From Clostridia bacterium (GTDB lineage Bacteria > Bacillota > Clostridia > Christensenellales > Borkfalkiaceae), in assembly GCA_017457345.1 (NCBI GenBank), contig JAFTHR010000260.1, positions 1 through 7,440 on the forward strand: a stretch of 7,440 nucleotides of DNA, given 5' to 3'. Positions 1-6,706 of the stretch are shown here, piece by piece (the first letter of the stretch is position 1; the number at the start of each line of letters is the position of its first letter). A program made the position numbers and the translations under genes. Below the pieces are notes generated by a model. That model ran no database searches and had not been told where the DNA came from. It saw only the letters and a list, made by a program, of their open reading frames with translations.

Positions 1-1291
1 AGTCTTCGTCGCTCCCCATACTATTTTCGGGACGGGTGGAAAGTTCCACGTGATACTTAAAGCCGAACAACGTGTAAACTTCGTTGATAAGGCGAACGAT
101 CCCCTTAATTTCCGATTTGATTTGTTCGCGAGTCATAAAGATGTGCGCGTCGTCCTGCGTGAAGCAACGTACACGGAATAACCCGTGCAATTGCCCCGAT
201 TTTTCGTGACGGTGCACCAGCCCAAGTTCGCCCATACGAATAGGCAAATCCTTATAACTGTGCGGTTCGTTTTTGTAGACTAAAATACCGCCCGGGCAGT
301 TCATAGGTTTAATGGCAAAATCTTCGTCGTCTACCTTGGTCGTGTACATATTATCACGGTAATGCGACCAGTGCCCGGAAGTTTCCCAAAGGGAACGGTT
401 GAGCATAATCGGCGTGTTTACTTCCACGTAGCCTTCTCTCGTGTGGATTTGACGCCAGTAGTCGATCAACGCGTTTTTAAGCACCATACCGCGGGGAAGG
501 AAGAAGGGCAAACCTTTGCCTTCGTTTAAAATAGCGAACAATTTGAGTTCTTTCCCAAGTTTGGTATGATCGCGCTTTTTCGCTTCTTCGAGCATTGTGA
601 AATAGGCTTCCATTTCATCCTTTTTCGCAAACGCCGTGCCGTAGATACGGGTGAGCAGTTTATTGTGCTCGTCCCCACGCCAGTATGCGCCTGCAATACT
701 CGTAAGTTTAAACGCTTTAATTTTGCCCGTAGACGGCAAGTGCGGACCTTTACAAAGGTCTACGAATCCACCTTGTTTATAGAAGGAAAGAACGGCGTCT
801 TCGGGTAAATCTTCAATGAGTTCCACCTTATAATCTTCGCTATATTCTTCCATCAATGCAATCGCTTTATCCCGTTCCAACGTAAATCTTTCGATCGGCA
901 AATTGCTCTTGATAATCTTTTGCATCTCCACTTCCACTTTCGCTAAATCGGCTTGGGAAATGGGGGTGACGAAGTCTACGTCGTAATAAAACCCGTTGTC
1001 GATTACCGGGCCGATAGAAAGTTTACAGGTAGGGTACACCGTTTTCAAGGCTTGTGCGAGCACGTGTGCACAGGTGTGGCGGTAAACACGCAACCCTTCT
1101 TTATCTTTAAGGGTTAAAAGTTCTAAGGAATCCCCTTCTTGGAGCACGTGCGATAAGTCCACCAACTCACCGTTTACTTTCGCGCAAACGGCGTTTCTTG
1201 CCAAGCCTTCGGAAATAGCAAGAGCCGCTTGCATGCAGGTTGCGCCCGCTTCCAAAGACATACTCTCGCCGTTTTTCAAAATAACGTTCAT
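1..1291 (-). CDS. thrS: Threonyl-tRNA synthetase, 3' end outside the window
   Basis: Cytoplasmic class II aminoacyl-tRNA synthetase that attaches threonine to tRNA-Thr and edits mischarged Ser-tRNA-Thr. I translated 430 codons without a stop; the family is about 640 residues, so the end of the catalytic core and the anticodon-binding domain are missing. Domains in order: TGS domain about 1-62; editing domain about 63-225 with H72-x3-H76 and C180-x3-H184, which match the E. coli H73/H77/C182/H186 set with an offset of one to two; catalytic core from about 245. In the core, KPMNCPGG holds zinc ligand C332 and the QDDAHIF motif holds H383; the third zinc ligand lies beyond the edge. The visible sequence ends in VELSTRPENSMGSDED, typical of the family. 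The ATG at 1291-1289 has an AAGGAG site 8 nt upstream, and the protein starts directly in the TGS fold. Expression should be governed by the T-box leader just upstream. Nothing looks broken. Confidence 0.98.
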   Translation of the reverse strand, partial: MNVILKNGESMSLEAGATCMQAALAISEGLARNAVCAKVNGELVDLSHVLQEGDSLELLTLKDKEGLRVYRHTCAHVLAQALKTVYPTCKLSIGPVIDNGFYYDVDFVTPISQADLAKVEVEMQKIIKSNLPIERFTLERDKAIALMEEYSEDYKVELIEDLPEDAVLSFYKQGGFVDLCKGPHLPSTGKIKAFKLTSIAGAYWRGDEHNKLLTRIYGTAFAKKDEMEAYFTMLEEAKKRDHTKLGKELKLFAILNEGKGLPFFLPRGMVLKNALIDYWRQIHTREGYVEVNTPIMLNRSLWETSGHWSHYRDNMYTTKVDDEDFAIKPMNCPGGILVYKNEPHSYKDLPIRMGELGLVHRHEKSGQLHGLFRVRCFTQDDAHIFMTREQIKSEIKGIVRLINEVYTLFGFKYHVELSTRPENSMGSDED

Positions 1292-1299
1292 CTGTATTT

Positions 1300-1305
1300 C
1301 TCCTT
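1300..1305 (-). promoter_or_regulatory. thrS ribosome binding site
   Basis: Reads AAGGAG on the minus strand, 8 nt before the ATG at 1291. It fixes the thrS start. It lies downstream of the T-box terminator, so it is present only in read-through transcripts. Confidence 0.9.
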
Positions 1306-1348
1306 ACTTTTGGTATTTTCTTTCTCTTTTTATGCCTTTACGGAAAAC

Positions 1349-1388
1349 AAAAAACGCCCTAAACTCCCTACAAGAAGTTTAAGGACGC
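1349..1388 (-). terminator. Regulated intrinsic terminator of the thrS T-box
   Basis: On the minus strand CGUCCU (1387-1382) pairs with AGGGCG (1360-1355). After a single bulged U the stem continues with AAACUUC against GGGAGUUU, and six U residues follow (1354-1349). Its 5' arm contains the GCGUCCUU needed to close the antiterminator, so the two structures exclude each other. Terminator is the expected state when tRNA-Thr is charged. Confidence 0.92.
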
Positions 1389-1551
1389 ATTAAAAACGCG
1401 CGGTTCCACCTTAATTGCCGAGCCTTGCTCGACCGCTCTTTTATACCGTTTTCCGAACGCGAAGTGGTTTCGACCTTTGCCCGAAATTACCCGTCTTCCA
1501 GCCAAGGACGGACTCTCTGTGAACCCTGCGGCAACGCTACTTGTCTTCACA
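1349..1551 (-). promoter_or_regulatory. Threonine T-box riboswitch (thrS leader)
   Basis: Leader RNA that senses uncharged tRNA-Thr and controls transcription into thrS. Seen in RNA order: the base of Stem I pairs GUGAAG (1550-1545) with CUUCGC (1464-1459). The 5' strand of the specifier loop carries AGUA (1541-1538), and the opposite strand reads GAA-ACC-A, placing a Thr codon ACC at 1468-1466. AGAGAG is followed by a distal hairpin CCGUC/GACGG (1511-1507 with 1495-1491). A Stem III-like hairpin GAGC/GCUC comes next. The T-box itself, AAGGUGGAACCGCG, is at 1412-1399. Antiterminator pairing is clear: AAGG with CCUU, a 7-nt bulge UGGAACC, then GCGCG with UGCGU. The bulge UGGA would pair with an acceptor end UCCA, fitting the U discriminator expected for tRNA-Thr. 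The competing terminator overlaps the 3' half of the antiterminator. Family identity is certain; the specifier assignment is from my hand fold and agrees with the downstream gene. Confidence 0.95.
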
Positions 1552-1557
1552 ATTCCT

Positions 1558-1586
1558 ATTGTAATCCTTTCTTTTTTATTTGTCAA
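1558..1586 (-). promoter_or_regulatory. Sigma-A promoter of thrS
   Basis: The minus strand has a perfect -35 TTGACA (1586-1581), a 17-bp spacer and a -10 TACAAT (1563-1558), one base off consensus. Transcription would start near 1550-1553, just before the base of Stem I of the T-box. The -35 box begins only 7 nt after the ytxC stop codon, so thrS has its own promoter although ytxC reads towards it. Confidence 0.93.
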
Positions 1587-1593
1587 CGGTTTT

Positions 1594-2292
1594 TTAGTAA
1601 AAAACGGCATTTTCTTTATAGTATTTATGCAAAAACCGACCAACGTCTTCCGCAGGCTCGTCGTAGCACAAAATCTTTTTCGCGCCCGTTAAGATGAGTT
1701 CGCCGATCACCGAATACTCTCCAAAGAGTTTGCTTTTTTCGCTTACGCGGTAGTCGCCGTCGTACACTTTCCCGTCTTTTAGATACGCTTTGCCTTGCCC
1801 TTCGTCGATTAAAAAGGACAAAAAACTCTCTAAATACGCCCCGTTGAATTCGGGGGAAATGTAAGCGGAAACGTCTGCCCAACGCTCTTTTAAATCGTTT
1901 AAACGGAAATTAAAAACGCCGTCGATAACGTATTCTCGATATCCTTTAACGCGAGAAAAAATATGGGCGTAATCGTCGCGATAGTCCGCCGCCGTAAGAG
2001 CGGCAAGCAATATCGTTTTTTCTTCGGCGCTCAGCATAGGAAGCGGCAACCGTTTTTGAAAAAAACGGTATTTGTAGCCGATTGCAAGCACGTCGGCAAC
2101 GTTTGCCTCCGTAGCACGGCGAACGTACGGGCAATACTTGCCCTCTATTCTAAACTCCACGCGCGTTCTATCGCCGTCGCAACCGATATCGAACTGCGCA
2201 GGTAAAAAGGAAAAACGTTCCTTTATTTTTTCGTAAATATAGGCGGCGTATAAATTGTTCACGCCTTTTTGAGTGACCGTTATTTTTTCCAC
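1594..2292 (-). CDS. ytxC: YtxC-like (putative sporulation) protein
   Basis: A 232-residue soluble protein with no signal peptide and no membrane segment. I assign it to the YtxC family on two grounds. The stretch around residues 123-138 (IDGVFNFRLNDLKERW) resembles the 'DGF(I/V)NFRLKDY' signature of that family, followed by an acidic, aromatic segment that ends in FLSFLIDEGQGK. It also lies directly upstream of thrS, as ytxC does in Bacillus. Residues about 195-225 (GELILTGAKKILCYDEP) fit the family's C-terminal 'SALITIAPKKIIIH' region. It is shorter than the roughly 280 residues usual for YtxC and stops soon after that region, without a C-terminal Cys-rich tail. The biochemical function of YtxC is not known; it is only labelled a putative sporulation protein. 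The start is GTG (2292-2290); no other standard start exists upstream in frame, and no good ribosome binding site is visible. A real gene with near certainty; the family name is moderately sure. Confidence 0.7.
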   Translation of the reverse strand: MEKITVTQKGVNNLYAAYIYEKIKERFSFLPAQFDIGCDGDRTRVEFRIEGKYCPYVRRATEANVADVLAIGYKYRFFQKRLPLPMLSAEEKTILLAALTAADYRDDYAHIFSRVKGYREYVIDGVFNFRLNDLKERWADVSAYISPEFNGAYLESFLSFLIDEGQGKAYLKDGKVYDGDYRVSEKSKLFGEYSVIGELILTGAKKILCYDEPAEDVGRFLHKYYKENAVFY

Positions 2293-2371
2293 AATCTTAT
2301 TGTATGCCGAGCGGAGAGAATTATTTATTCGATTTCTTAAAATTATTCGCTACTTCTACCGCGTTTATTGC

Positions 2372-2400
2372 TTGACTTGTTTATAAAAATGTTCTATAAT
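2372..2400 (+). promoter_or_regulatory. Sigma-A promoter of leuS
   Basis: -35 TTGACT (2372-2377), 17-bp spacer, perfect -10 TATAAT (2395-2400). The expected start near 2407 gives a leader of only about 50 nt before leuS. That is too short for a T-box, and no T-box motif is seen in it. Confidence 0.92.
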
Positions 2401-2419
2401 ATACGAACATAAGATTATC

Positions 2420-2435
2420 GCGGCGCGCGAGCCGC
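2420..2435 (+). other. Small GC-rich hairpin in the leuS leader
   Basis: GCGGC (2420-2424) and GCCGC (2431-2435) form a perfect 5-bp stem around a 6-nt loop, ending 7 nt before the GGAGG site. There is no U tract, so it is not a terminator. It may be a 5' stabilising stem or chance; no function is shown. Confidence 0.4.
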
Positions 2436-2442
2436 AAAGAAC

Positions 2443-2447
2443 GGAGG
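2443..2447 (+). promoter_or_regulatory. leuS ribosome binding site
   Basis: GGAGG lies 10 nt before ATG 2458 and 16 nt before the second in-frame ATG at 2464. The first ATG is therefore the better-spaced start. Confidence 0.85.
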
Positions 2448-2457
2448 TCGTTTTACA

Positions 2458-4893
2458 ATGGATATGAAATCCGTGGAAAGCAAATGGCAAGCCAAATGGG
2501 AAAAGAACAAGCAAAACGTGTTCAATAAAAAGAACGCCGATAAAAAATGGTACGTTTTAGAAATGTTCTCTTATCCTTCCGCTGCAAACCTGCACGTAGG
2601 GCACTGGTATAACTACGGTCCTACCGATTCCTACGCACGCTTTAAAAAAATGCAAGGCTACGAAGTGTTCCAACCTATGGGGTTCGACTCGTTCGGTCTG
2701 CCTGCGGAAAACTACGCCATTAAAACGGGCGTTCATCCCCAAGATTCCACCGAGAAAAACATTGCAACGATGGAACGTCAACTTCGAAATATGGGGGCTA
2801 TGTTCGATTGGAGTGCAGAAATTATTACGAGCCACGAAGATTATTATAAGTGGACGCAATGGCTCTTTTTGCAACTCTATAAAAAAGGGCTCGCTTATAG
2901 AAAAGAAGCGCTCGTAAACTGGTGCCCTTCCTGCGAAACGGTGCTTGCTAACGAACAAGTTATCGATAACAAGTGCGAACGCTGCTCTTCGCAAGTACTC
3001 CGCAAGGATATGACGCAATGGTTCTTTAAAATTACCGACTACGCCGAAGAATTGCTCGACGATCTCGATACCATTGATTGGCCCGAAAAAACGAAATTGA
3101 TGCAAAAGAACTGGATCGGTAAATCGACCGGTTGTGAAATTAACTTTGAGTGTGAAACGGGCGACACGATCACCGTGTTCACTACCCGCCCCGACACCGT
3201 GTTCGGCGTAAACTATATCGTTATCGCTCCCGAACACCCGCTCGTGGAAAAATTGAAAGAAGCGCACCCTGAAAAAGCGGAAGAAATTGAAGCGTACGTA
3301 CTGTACGCCGCTAGCGCAAACGATATTGACCGTCTTTCCACCGGCAGAGAAAAAACGGGTGTGTTCTCCGGCGCATACGCCACCCACCCCTTAACGGGCA
3401 AACAAGTTCCCGTGTACCTTGCCGACTACGTGCTCTACTCTTACGGTACGGGCGCCGTAATGGCGGTTGCCGCTCACGATGAGCGTGACTTTGAATTTGC
3501 TAAGAAATACAACTTGCCCATCACGCAAGTTATCCAAAAACAAGGCGGCGAAACGGTTTTACCGTTTACCGAAGACGGTATTTTGGTCAATAGCGGCTCC
3601 TTCGACGGACTTTTCGGCGACGAAGCACGCGACGCGATCGCTCTTCACCTTTCCAAGATCGGCAAAGGTTGCAAAAAAGTAAACTACCGTTTGCGCGACT
3701 GGTCGGTATCCCGTCAACGCTACTGGGGCGCACCGATTCCCGTTGTGCATTGTGAAAAGTGCGGCGTTGTGCCCGTTCCTGAAAAAGACTTGCCCGTGAA
3801 ACTCCCGTACGACGTGGAGTTCCGCCCTACGGGGAAATCCCCGCTTGCCGGTCACGAAGGGTTTATGAATTGCACCTGCCCTAAATGCGGCGCAAACGCA
3901 AAACGCGATCCCGATACGCTCGATACCTTCGTATGTTCTAGTTGGTATTACCTTCGCTACCCCGAATCAAACAACGAAAAGCAGGCTTTTAGCAAGGAAA
4001 TTGCCGATAAGATGCTCCCTGTTGACGTATACGTTGGCGGATCGGAACACGCTTGTATGCACCTTTTGTACGCGCGCTTTATCACCAAAGCGCTCCGCGA
4101 TATGGGGTATATCTCGTTTAGCGAACCCTTTAAACGTCTCGTTCACCAAGGCATTATCTTAGGGCCTGACGGAAACCGTATGTCGAAATCCCGCGGGAAC
4201 GTTGTTTCCCCCGATAAATACGTGGGTGAATACGGTTCGGATATCTTCCGCTTGTACTTGATGTTCGGCTTCAGTTATACCGAAGGCGGCCCTTGGAACG
4301 ACGACGGGATTAAGTCTATTGCCAAATTCGTGGACCGCGTGGAACGTTTGGTACGCAAATCGACCGAACTTCCCGCAAACAAGGCGGAACTTGGTAAGGC
4401 GGAAAAAGAACTCGACTACGTGAAAAACTACGCCGTGAAGAACATCACGAGAGACGTGGAAATGTTCTCTTTCAACACTTCGCTTGCAAGATTGATGGAA
4501 TACGTGAACGCACTCCAAAAATACGATAACGAAGTGGCTGAAAAGAACGGCGCGTTCTACAAAGCCTGCGTGGAAGATTTGATCCGTATGCTTGCACCGT
4601 TCGCACCCCACTTGAGCGAAGAACTTTGGGAAATCGTGGGCAAAAAGACTTCCGTGTTCGAAGAAGACTACCCCGTTTGCAACGAAGCGGCACTCGTAAA
4701 AGCCGAAACGGAATACGCCGTTCAAGTGAATAGCAAAATTAAAACCAAAATGATGATCGCAGAGGGGCTTTCCGACGAAGAAGTGATTGAACTCGTGAAA
4801 GCAAATAGCGACGTTGCTCCTTTGCTTGAAGGCAAATCGATTAAGAAAGCCATTGTGGTGAAAGGTAGATTAGTCAACCTTATCGTAGGCTAA
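2458..4893 (+). CDS. leuS: Leucyl-tRNA synthetase
   Basis: Cytoplasmic class I synthetase that charges tRNA-Leu and edits norvaline- and isoleucine-type errors. Complete at 811 residues, within the usual bacterial range of about 800-880. Seen in order: HIGH motif as HVGH (46-49); WCPSC zinc knuckle with C156/C159 and C173/C176; CP1 editing domain about 222-410 with the threonine-rich TTRPDT (242-247) and HDERDFEF (340-347), whose second Asp (D344) aligns with the editing Asp345 of E. coli; the RDWSVSRQRYWG block (413-424); a second Cys-rich cluster (C432, C435, C472, C474, C477); the VDVYVGGSEHACMHLLY leucine-specific region (522-538); KMSKS motif as RMSKS (574-578); the anticodon-binding helical domain from about 630; and a C-terminal domain ending KGRLVNLIVG. 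All key residues are intact. It has its own strong promoter, lies head to head with ytxC, and ends 16 nt before a strong terminator, so it is probably monocistronic. Confidence 0.99.
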   Translation: MDMKSVESKWQAKWEKNKQNVFNKKNADKKWYVLEMFSYPSAANLHVGHWYNYGPTDSYARFKKMQGYEVFQPMGFDSFGLPAENYAIKTGVHPQDSTEKNIATMERQLRNMGAMFDWSAEIITSHEDYYKWTQWLFLQLYKKGLAYRKEALVNWCPSCETVLANEQVIDNKCERCSSQVLRKDMTQWFFKITDYAEELLDDLDTIDWPEKTKLMQKNWIGKSTGCEINFECETGDTITVFTTRPDTVFGVNYIVIAPEHPLVEKLKEAHPEKAEEIEAYVLYAASANDIDRLSTGREKTGVFSGAYATHPLTGKQVPVYLADYVLYSYGTGAVMAVAAHDERDFEFAKKYNLPITQVIQKQGGETVLPFTEDGILVNSGSFDGLFGDEARDAIALHLSKIGKGCKKVNYRLRDWSVSRQRYWGAPIPVVHCEKCGVVPVPEKDLPVKLPYDVEFRPTGKSPLAGHEGFMNCTCPKCGANAKRDPDTLDTFVCSSWYYLRYPESNNEKQAFSKEIADKMLPVDVYVGGSEHACMHLLYARFITKALRDMGYISFSEPFKRLVHQGIILGPDGNRMSKSRGNVVSPDKYVGEYGSDIFRLYLMFGFSYTEGGPWNDDGIKSIAKFVDRVERLVRKSTELPANKAELGKAEKELDYVKNYAVKNITRDVEMFSFNTSLARLMEYVNALQKYDNEVAEKNGAFYKACVEDLIRMLAPFAPHLSEELWEIVGKKTSVFEEDYPVCNEAALVKAETEYAVQVNSKIKTKMMIAEGLSDEEVIELVKANSDVAPLLEGKSIKKAIVVKGRLVNLIVG

Positions 4894-4909
4894 GTTAACA
4901 AAAAAAATT

Positions 4910-4943
4910 AGGGCAAACGCACCAGCGTTTGCCCTTTCTTTTT
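4910..4943 (+). terminator. Intrinsic terminator of leuS
   Basis: Perfect 11-bp stem, AGGGCAAACGC (4910-4920) with GCGTTTGCCCT (4925-4935), closing a 4-nt ACCA loop, followed by a T-rich run to 4943. The A-rich run before the stem would also give a U tail on the other strand, but no gene points towards it from the right nearby. Confidence 0.95.
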
Positions 4944-4977
4944 ACATACTTTCATTCTTTTTGCGAATACTTTAGGT

Positions 4978-5811
4978 ATGAAAAAGTTTCACCTTATCCC
5001 CCGCACCTTAGCCACACTCTTTATTTGTGTTTTTGCGTTCGCTTCCTGCTCGCAATCTCGCGAAGCAAATCCGCAACTTATACAACCGCAAGTAGAGCGC
5101 GTTATCGTAAACCGCTCCGCACCACCACCTTCTCCGTTTTGGGACGTTTCTACCGTGGATATATCCCACGTGAGCCCCACGCGCAAACTTATTGCGCTTA
5201 CGTTCGACGACGCACCCGTCTCATCCTTTGAAAATCTCGTGGCGGTGTTCGCCGAATACAACCTGCAAAATCCCGATTGCCAAGCCTGTGCCACCGTATT
5301 TTTCAACGGCACGTATTTGCGTTCAAACGGCGCGGCGGCAATCTCGGCTCTTTCCGTTGGGTTTGAACTTGCCAACCATAGCAATCATCACTTGGATTTA
5401 AGCAAAATAGACGAAGAAACGGCGCGAAAGGAAATCGATACCGTAGACGAATATCTCTCCGTTATAGACGGAAAAGAAAAGCACTTATTCCGCCCGCCGT
5501 ACGGCAAACTTGGAAAAGAGAGCAAAGCCGCAATCGGCGTGCCGATTATCAACTGGTCTATCGACACGTTAGACTGGAAAGGTCGCAGCGAAAAAGAAAT
5601 TTTTGAAACGGTATTTTCGCAAAAAGAAGACGGCGCTATCGTGTTAATGCACGACGGCTACTCTCAAACGGTACAAGCGGTAAAGCGGTTATTGCCCGCT
5701 TTAAAGGAAGCGGGATATCAAGTGGTTAGCGTTTCGCAAATGGCAAAAGCACACAACTGTCCTTTAAAAAACGGGAGCGTATACACGCGCGCCCGCGACT
5801 TAAATAAATAA
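4978..5811 (+). CDS. Polysaccharide deacetylase (NodB/CE4), probable lipoprotein
   Basis: A 277-residue, probably surface-anchored metal-dependent deacetylase of the PgdA/CDA1 type, which removes N-acetyl groups from peptidoglycan or another glycan. Residues 1-23 form a signal peptide (KK, a hydrophobic core, then FAS-C24), so C24 is a likely lipidation site; Phe at -3 is a less usual lipobox residue. A proline-rich linker (PPPSPFW, about 49-55) leads into the catalytic domain from about 70. Motifs: TFDDAP 75-80 (catalytic D77, metal D78; the usual Gly is Ala); HSNHH 134-138 (metal H134, H138); RPPYG 172-176; DTLDW 196-200; VLMHDG 222-227 (catalytic H225). All expected active-site residues are present. 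A small Cys-containing insertion (PDCQACA, 99-105) precedes the strand VFFNG. The start is chosen because it alone gives a full signal peptide; only a weak AGG lies just before it. The gene is 34 nt past the leuS terminator and convergent with the hydrolase. Substrate is not determinable. Confidence 0.93.
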   Translation: MKKFHLIPRTLATLFICVFAFASCSQSREANPQLIQPQVERVIVNRSAPPPSPFWDVSTVDISHVSPTRKLIALTFDDAPVSSFENLVAVFAEYNLQNPDCQACATVFFNGTYLRSNGAAAISALSVGFELANHSNHHLDLSKIDEETARKEIDTVDEYLSVIDGKEKHLFRPPYGKLGKESKAAIGVPIINWSIDTLDWKGRSEKEIFETVFSQKEDGAIVLMHDGYSQTVQAVKRLLPALKEAGYQVVSVSQMAKAHNCPLKNGSVYTRARDLNK

Positions 5812-5820
5812 GCGGAAAAC

Positions 5821-5848
5821 AAAAACGCGTGCCGAGCACGCGTTTTTT
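5821..5848. terminator. Bidirectional terminator between convergent genes
   Basis: ACGCGTGC (5825-5832) pairs with GCACGCGT (5836-5843) around a 3-nt CGA loop. An A run (5821-5825) and a T run (5843-5848) flank the stem, so either strand gives a hairpin with a U tail. It follows the deacetylase stop by 9 nt and ends 1 nt from the hydrolase stop codon, serving both genes. Confidence 0.92.
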
Positions 5849-5849
5849 A

Positions 5850-6692
5850 TTAAAAGGCTTCTTTGCAAAGGGCGCGGAAGAAATCCGCACAGTCGTTTAT
5901 CCACACGCTATTCTTTCTTAAATACGGCTTGGGATAGTTGATATCAAAATCGCACGTTGCCGCGCCGTGAGAACCCGTGGGGTACACGTGGAGTTCATAA
6001 GCAATGCCTTGATCGGCAAGCGCAAGCGCGTGCAATAAGGAATTGCGAGCGGGCACAATCTCGTCGTCTGCCGTCGTCCAAATAAAGGTAGGCGGCGTTT
6101 GATCGGATACGCGTTCGTTCAAACAAAGTTTTTCTTGAAGCACCGCTTTTTCTTGCGCGGAGTAGGATTGCAACAAGTTTTCGTAACTACCCAAATGCGC
6201 AGGACCTTTGCAGGTGATAACCGGGTAAGAAAGCCCCACCGCTTTCGGCTTGCAATCGAGCACCATATCGGTGTGCTCTTGCATATTTTGCCATTCCACG
6301 GAAAGATTCGCCGTTAAATGTCCGCCCGCCGAGAAACCAACCACGAACACTTCTTCGGGATTTACGAAAAATTCTTTGGCGTTCTTTTTCACGTAGTCTA
6401 CCGCCGAGGCAAGTTCTAAAAGTTGCTCAGGGTATCGAACGCCTTCCCCATCCGTACTAATTAAATAGGTTAAAACGAATACCTGGTAGCCTTTTGCAAG
6501 GAACGCCGCGGCGATCGGATCGCCTTCTCGGATAGAAACGAACCCGTAGCCACCGCCGGGAACAACCACGAGCGCAGGTCTGCGCCATTCGGGATTTTCC
6601 ATATCGTGCACACTGGTCATAATCGTACAGGAAAGTTTGCCACCCTGCACTTTATAGCCTTCGTTTTTTAATTCCACCTCAAAACTACGCAT
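5850..6692 (-). CDS. Alpha/beta hydrolase, acyl esterase-like
   Basis: A 280-residue cytoplasmic serine hydrolase with no signal peptide, of the esterase/lipase group often annotated as acetyl esterase or 'BD-FAE' type. Seen: an oxyanion-hole motif VVPGGGYGFVS (43-53) in place of the HGGG form; nucleophile elbow G-F-S121-A-G-G; acid in TADDEIVP, D210; catalytic histidine in GSHGAA, H242. The full triad in the right order and the family-sized length suggest an active enzyme that cleaves short acyl esters. The natural substrate cannot be read from sequence; xylan- or sugar-acetyl esters are one family precedent. The ATG at 6692-6690 has AGGAG 7 nt upstream. It begins 14 nt after the aspartokinase stop on the same strand with no terminator between, so co-transcription is very likely. 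It is convergent with the deacetylase. Confidence 0.9.
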   Translation of the reverse strand: MRSFEVELKNEGYKVQGGKLSCTIMTSVHDMENPEWRRPALVVVPGGGYGFVSIREGDPIAAAFLAKGYQVFVLTYLISTDGEGVRYPEQLLELASAVDYVKKNAKEFFVNPEEVFVVGFSAGGHLTANLSVEWQNMQEHTDMVLDCKPKAVGLSYPVITCKGPAHLGSYENLLQSYSAQEKAVLQEKLCLNERVSDQTPPTFIWTTADDEIVPARNSLLHALALADQGIAYELHVYPTGSHGAATCDFDINYPKPYLRKNSVWINDCADFFRALCKEAF

Positions 6693-6699
6693 ACTCTTT

Positions 6700-6704
6700 C
6701 TCCT
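6700..6704 (-). promoter_or_regulatory. Ribosome binding site of the hydrolase
   Basis: AGGAG on the minus strand lies 7 nt before the hydrolase ATG, within the 14-nt gap after the aspartokinase stop. It decides the hydrolase start and supports translation from the shared transcript. Confidence 0.85.
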
Positions 6705-6706
6705 AA

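Noticed and set aside
330..337. MNCPGG instead of MNCPGH in ThrRS as a possible lost zinc ligand
   Set aside because: The zinc ligand is the Cys, which is present (C332). The position after PG varies in the family, so this is not a defect.
1587..1612. Inverted repeat of A and T runs at the ytxC stop codon (minus strand), a possible ytxC terminator
   Set aside because: The stem is almost only A-U pairs with a mismatch in its few G/C pairs, and no U tract follows it. It overlaps the thrS -35 region and is unlikely to terminate.
1368..1697. Several open frames of 70-91 codons on both strands over the thrS leader
   Set aside because: They lie across the T-box riboswitch and the end of the YtxC-like gene, lack ribosome binding sites, and their translations show no family resemblance.
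2557..3387. Open frame of 276 codons on the minus strand inside leuS
   Set aside because: It is opposite a fully intact leuS; its Phe/Arg/Val-rich translation is typical of an antisense shadow and it has no start signal.
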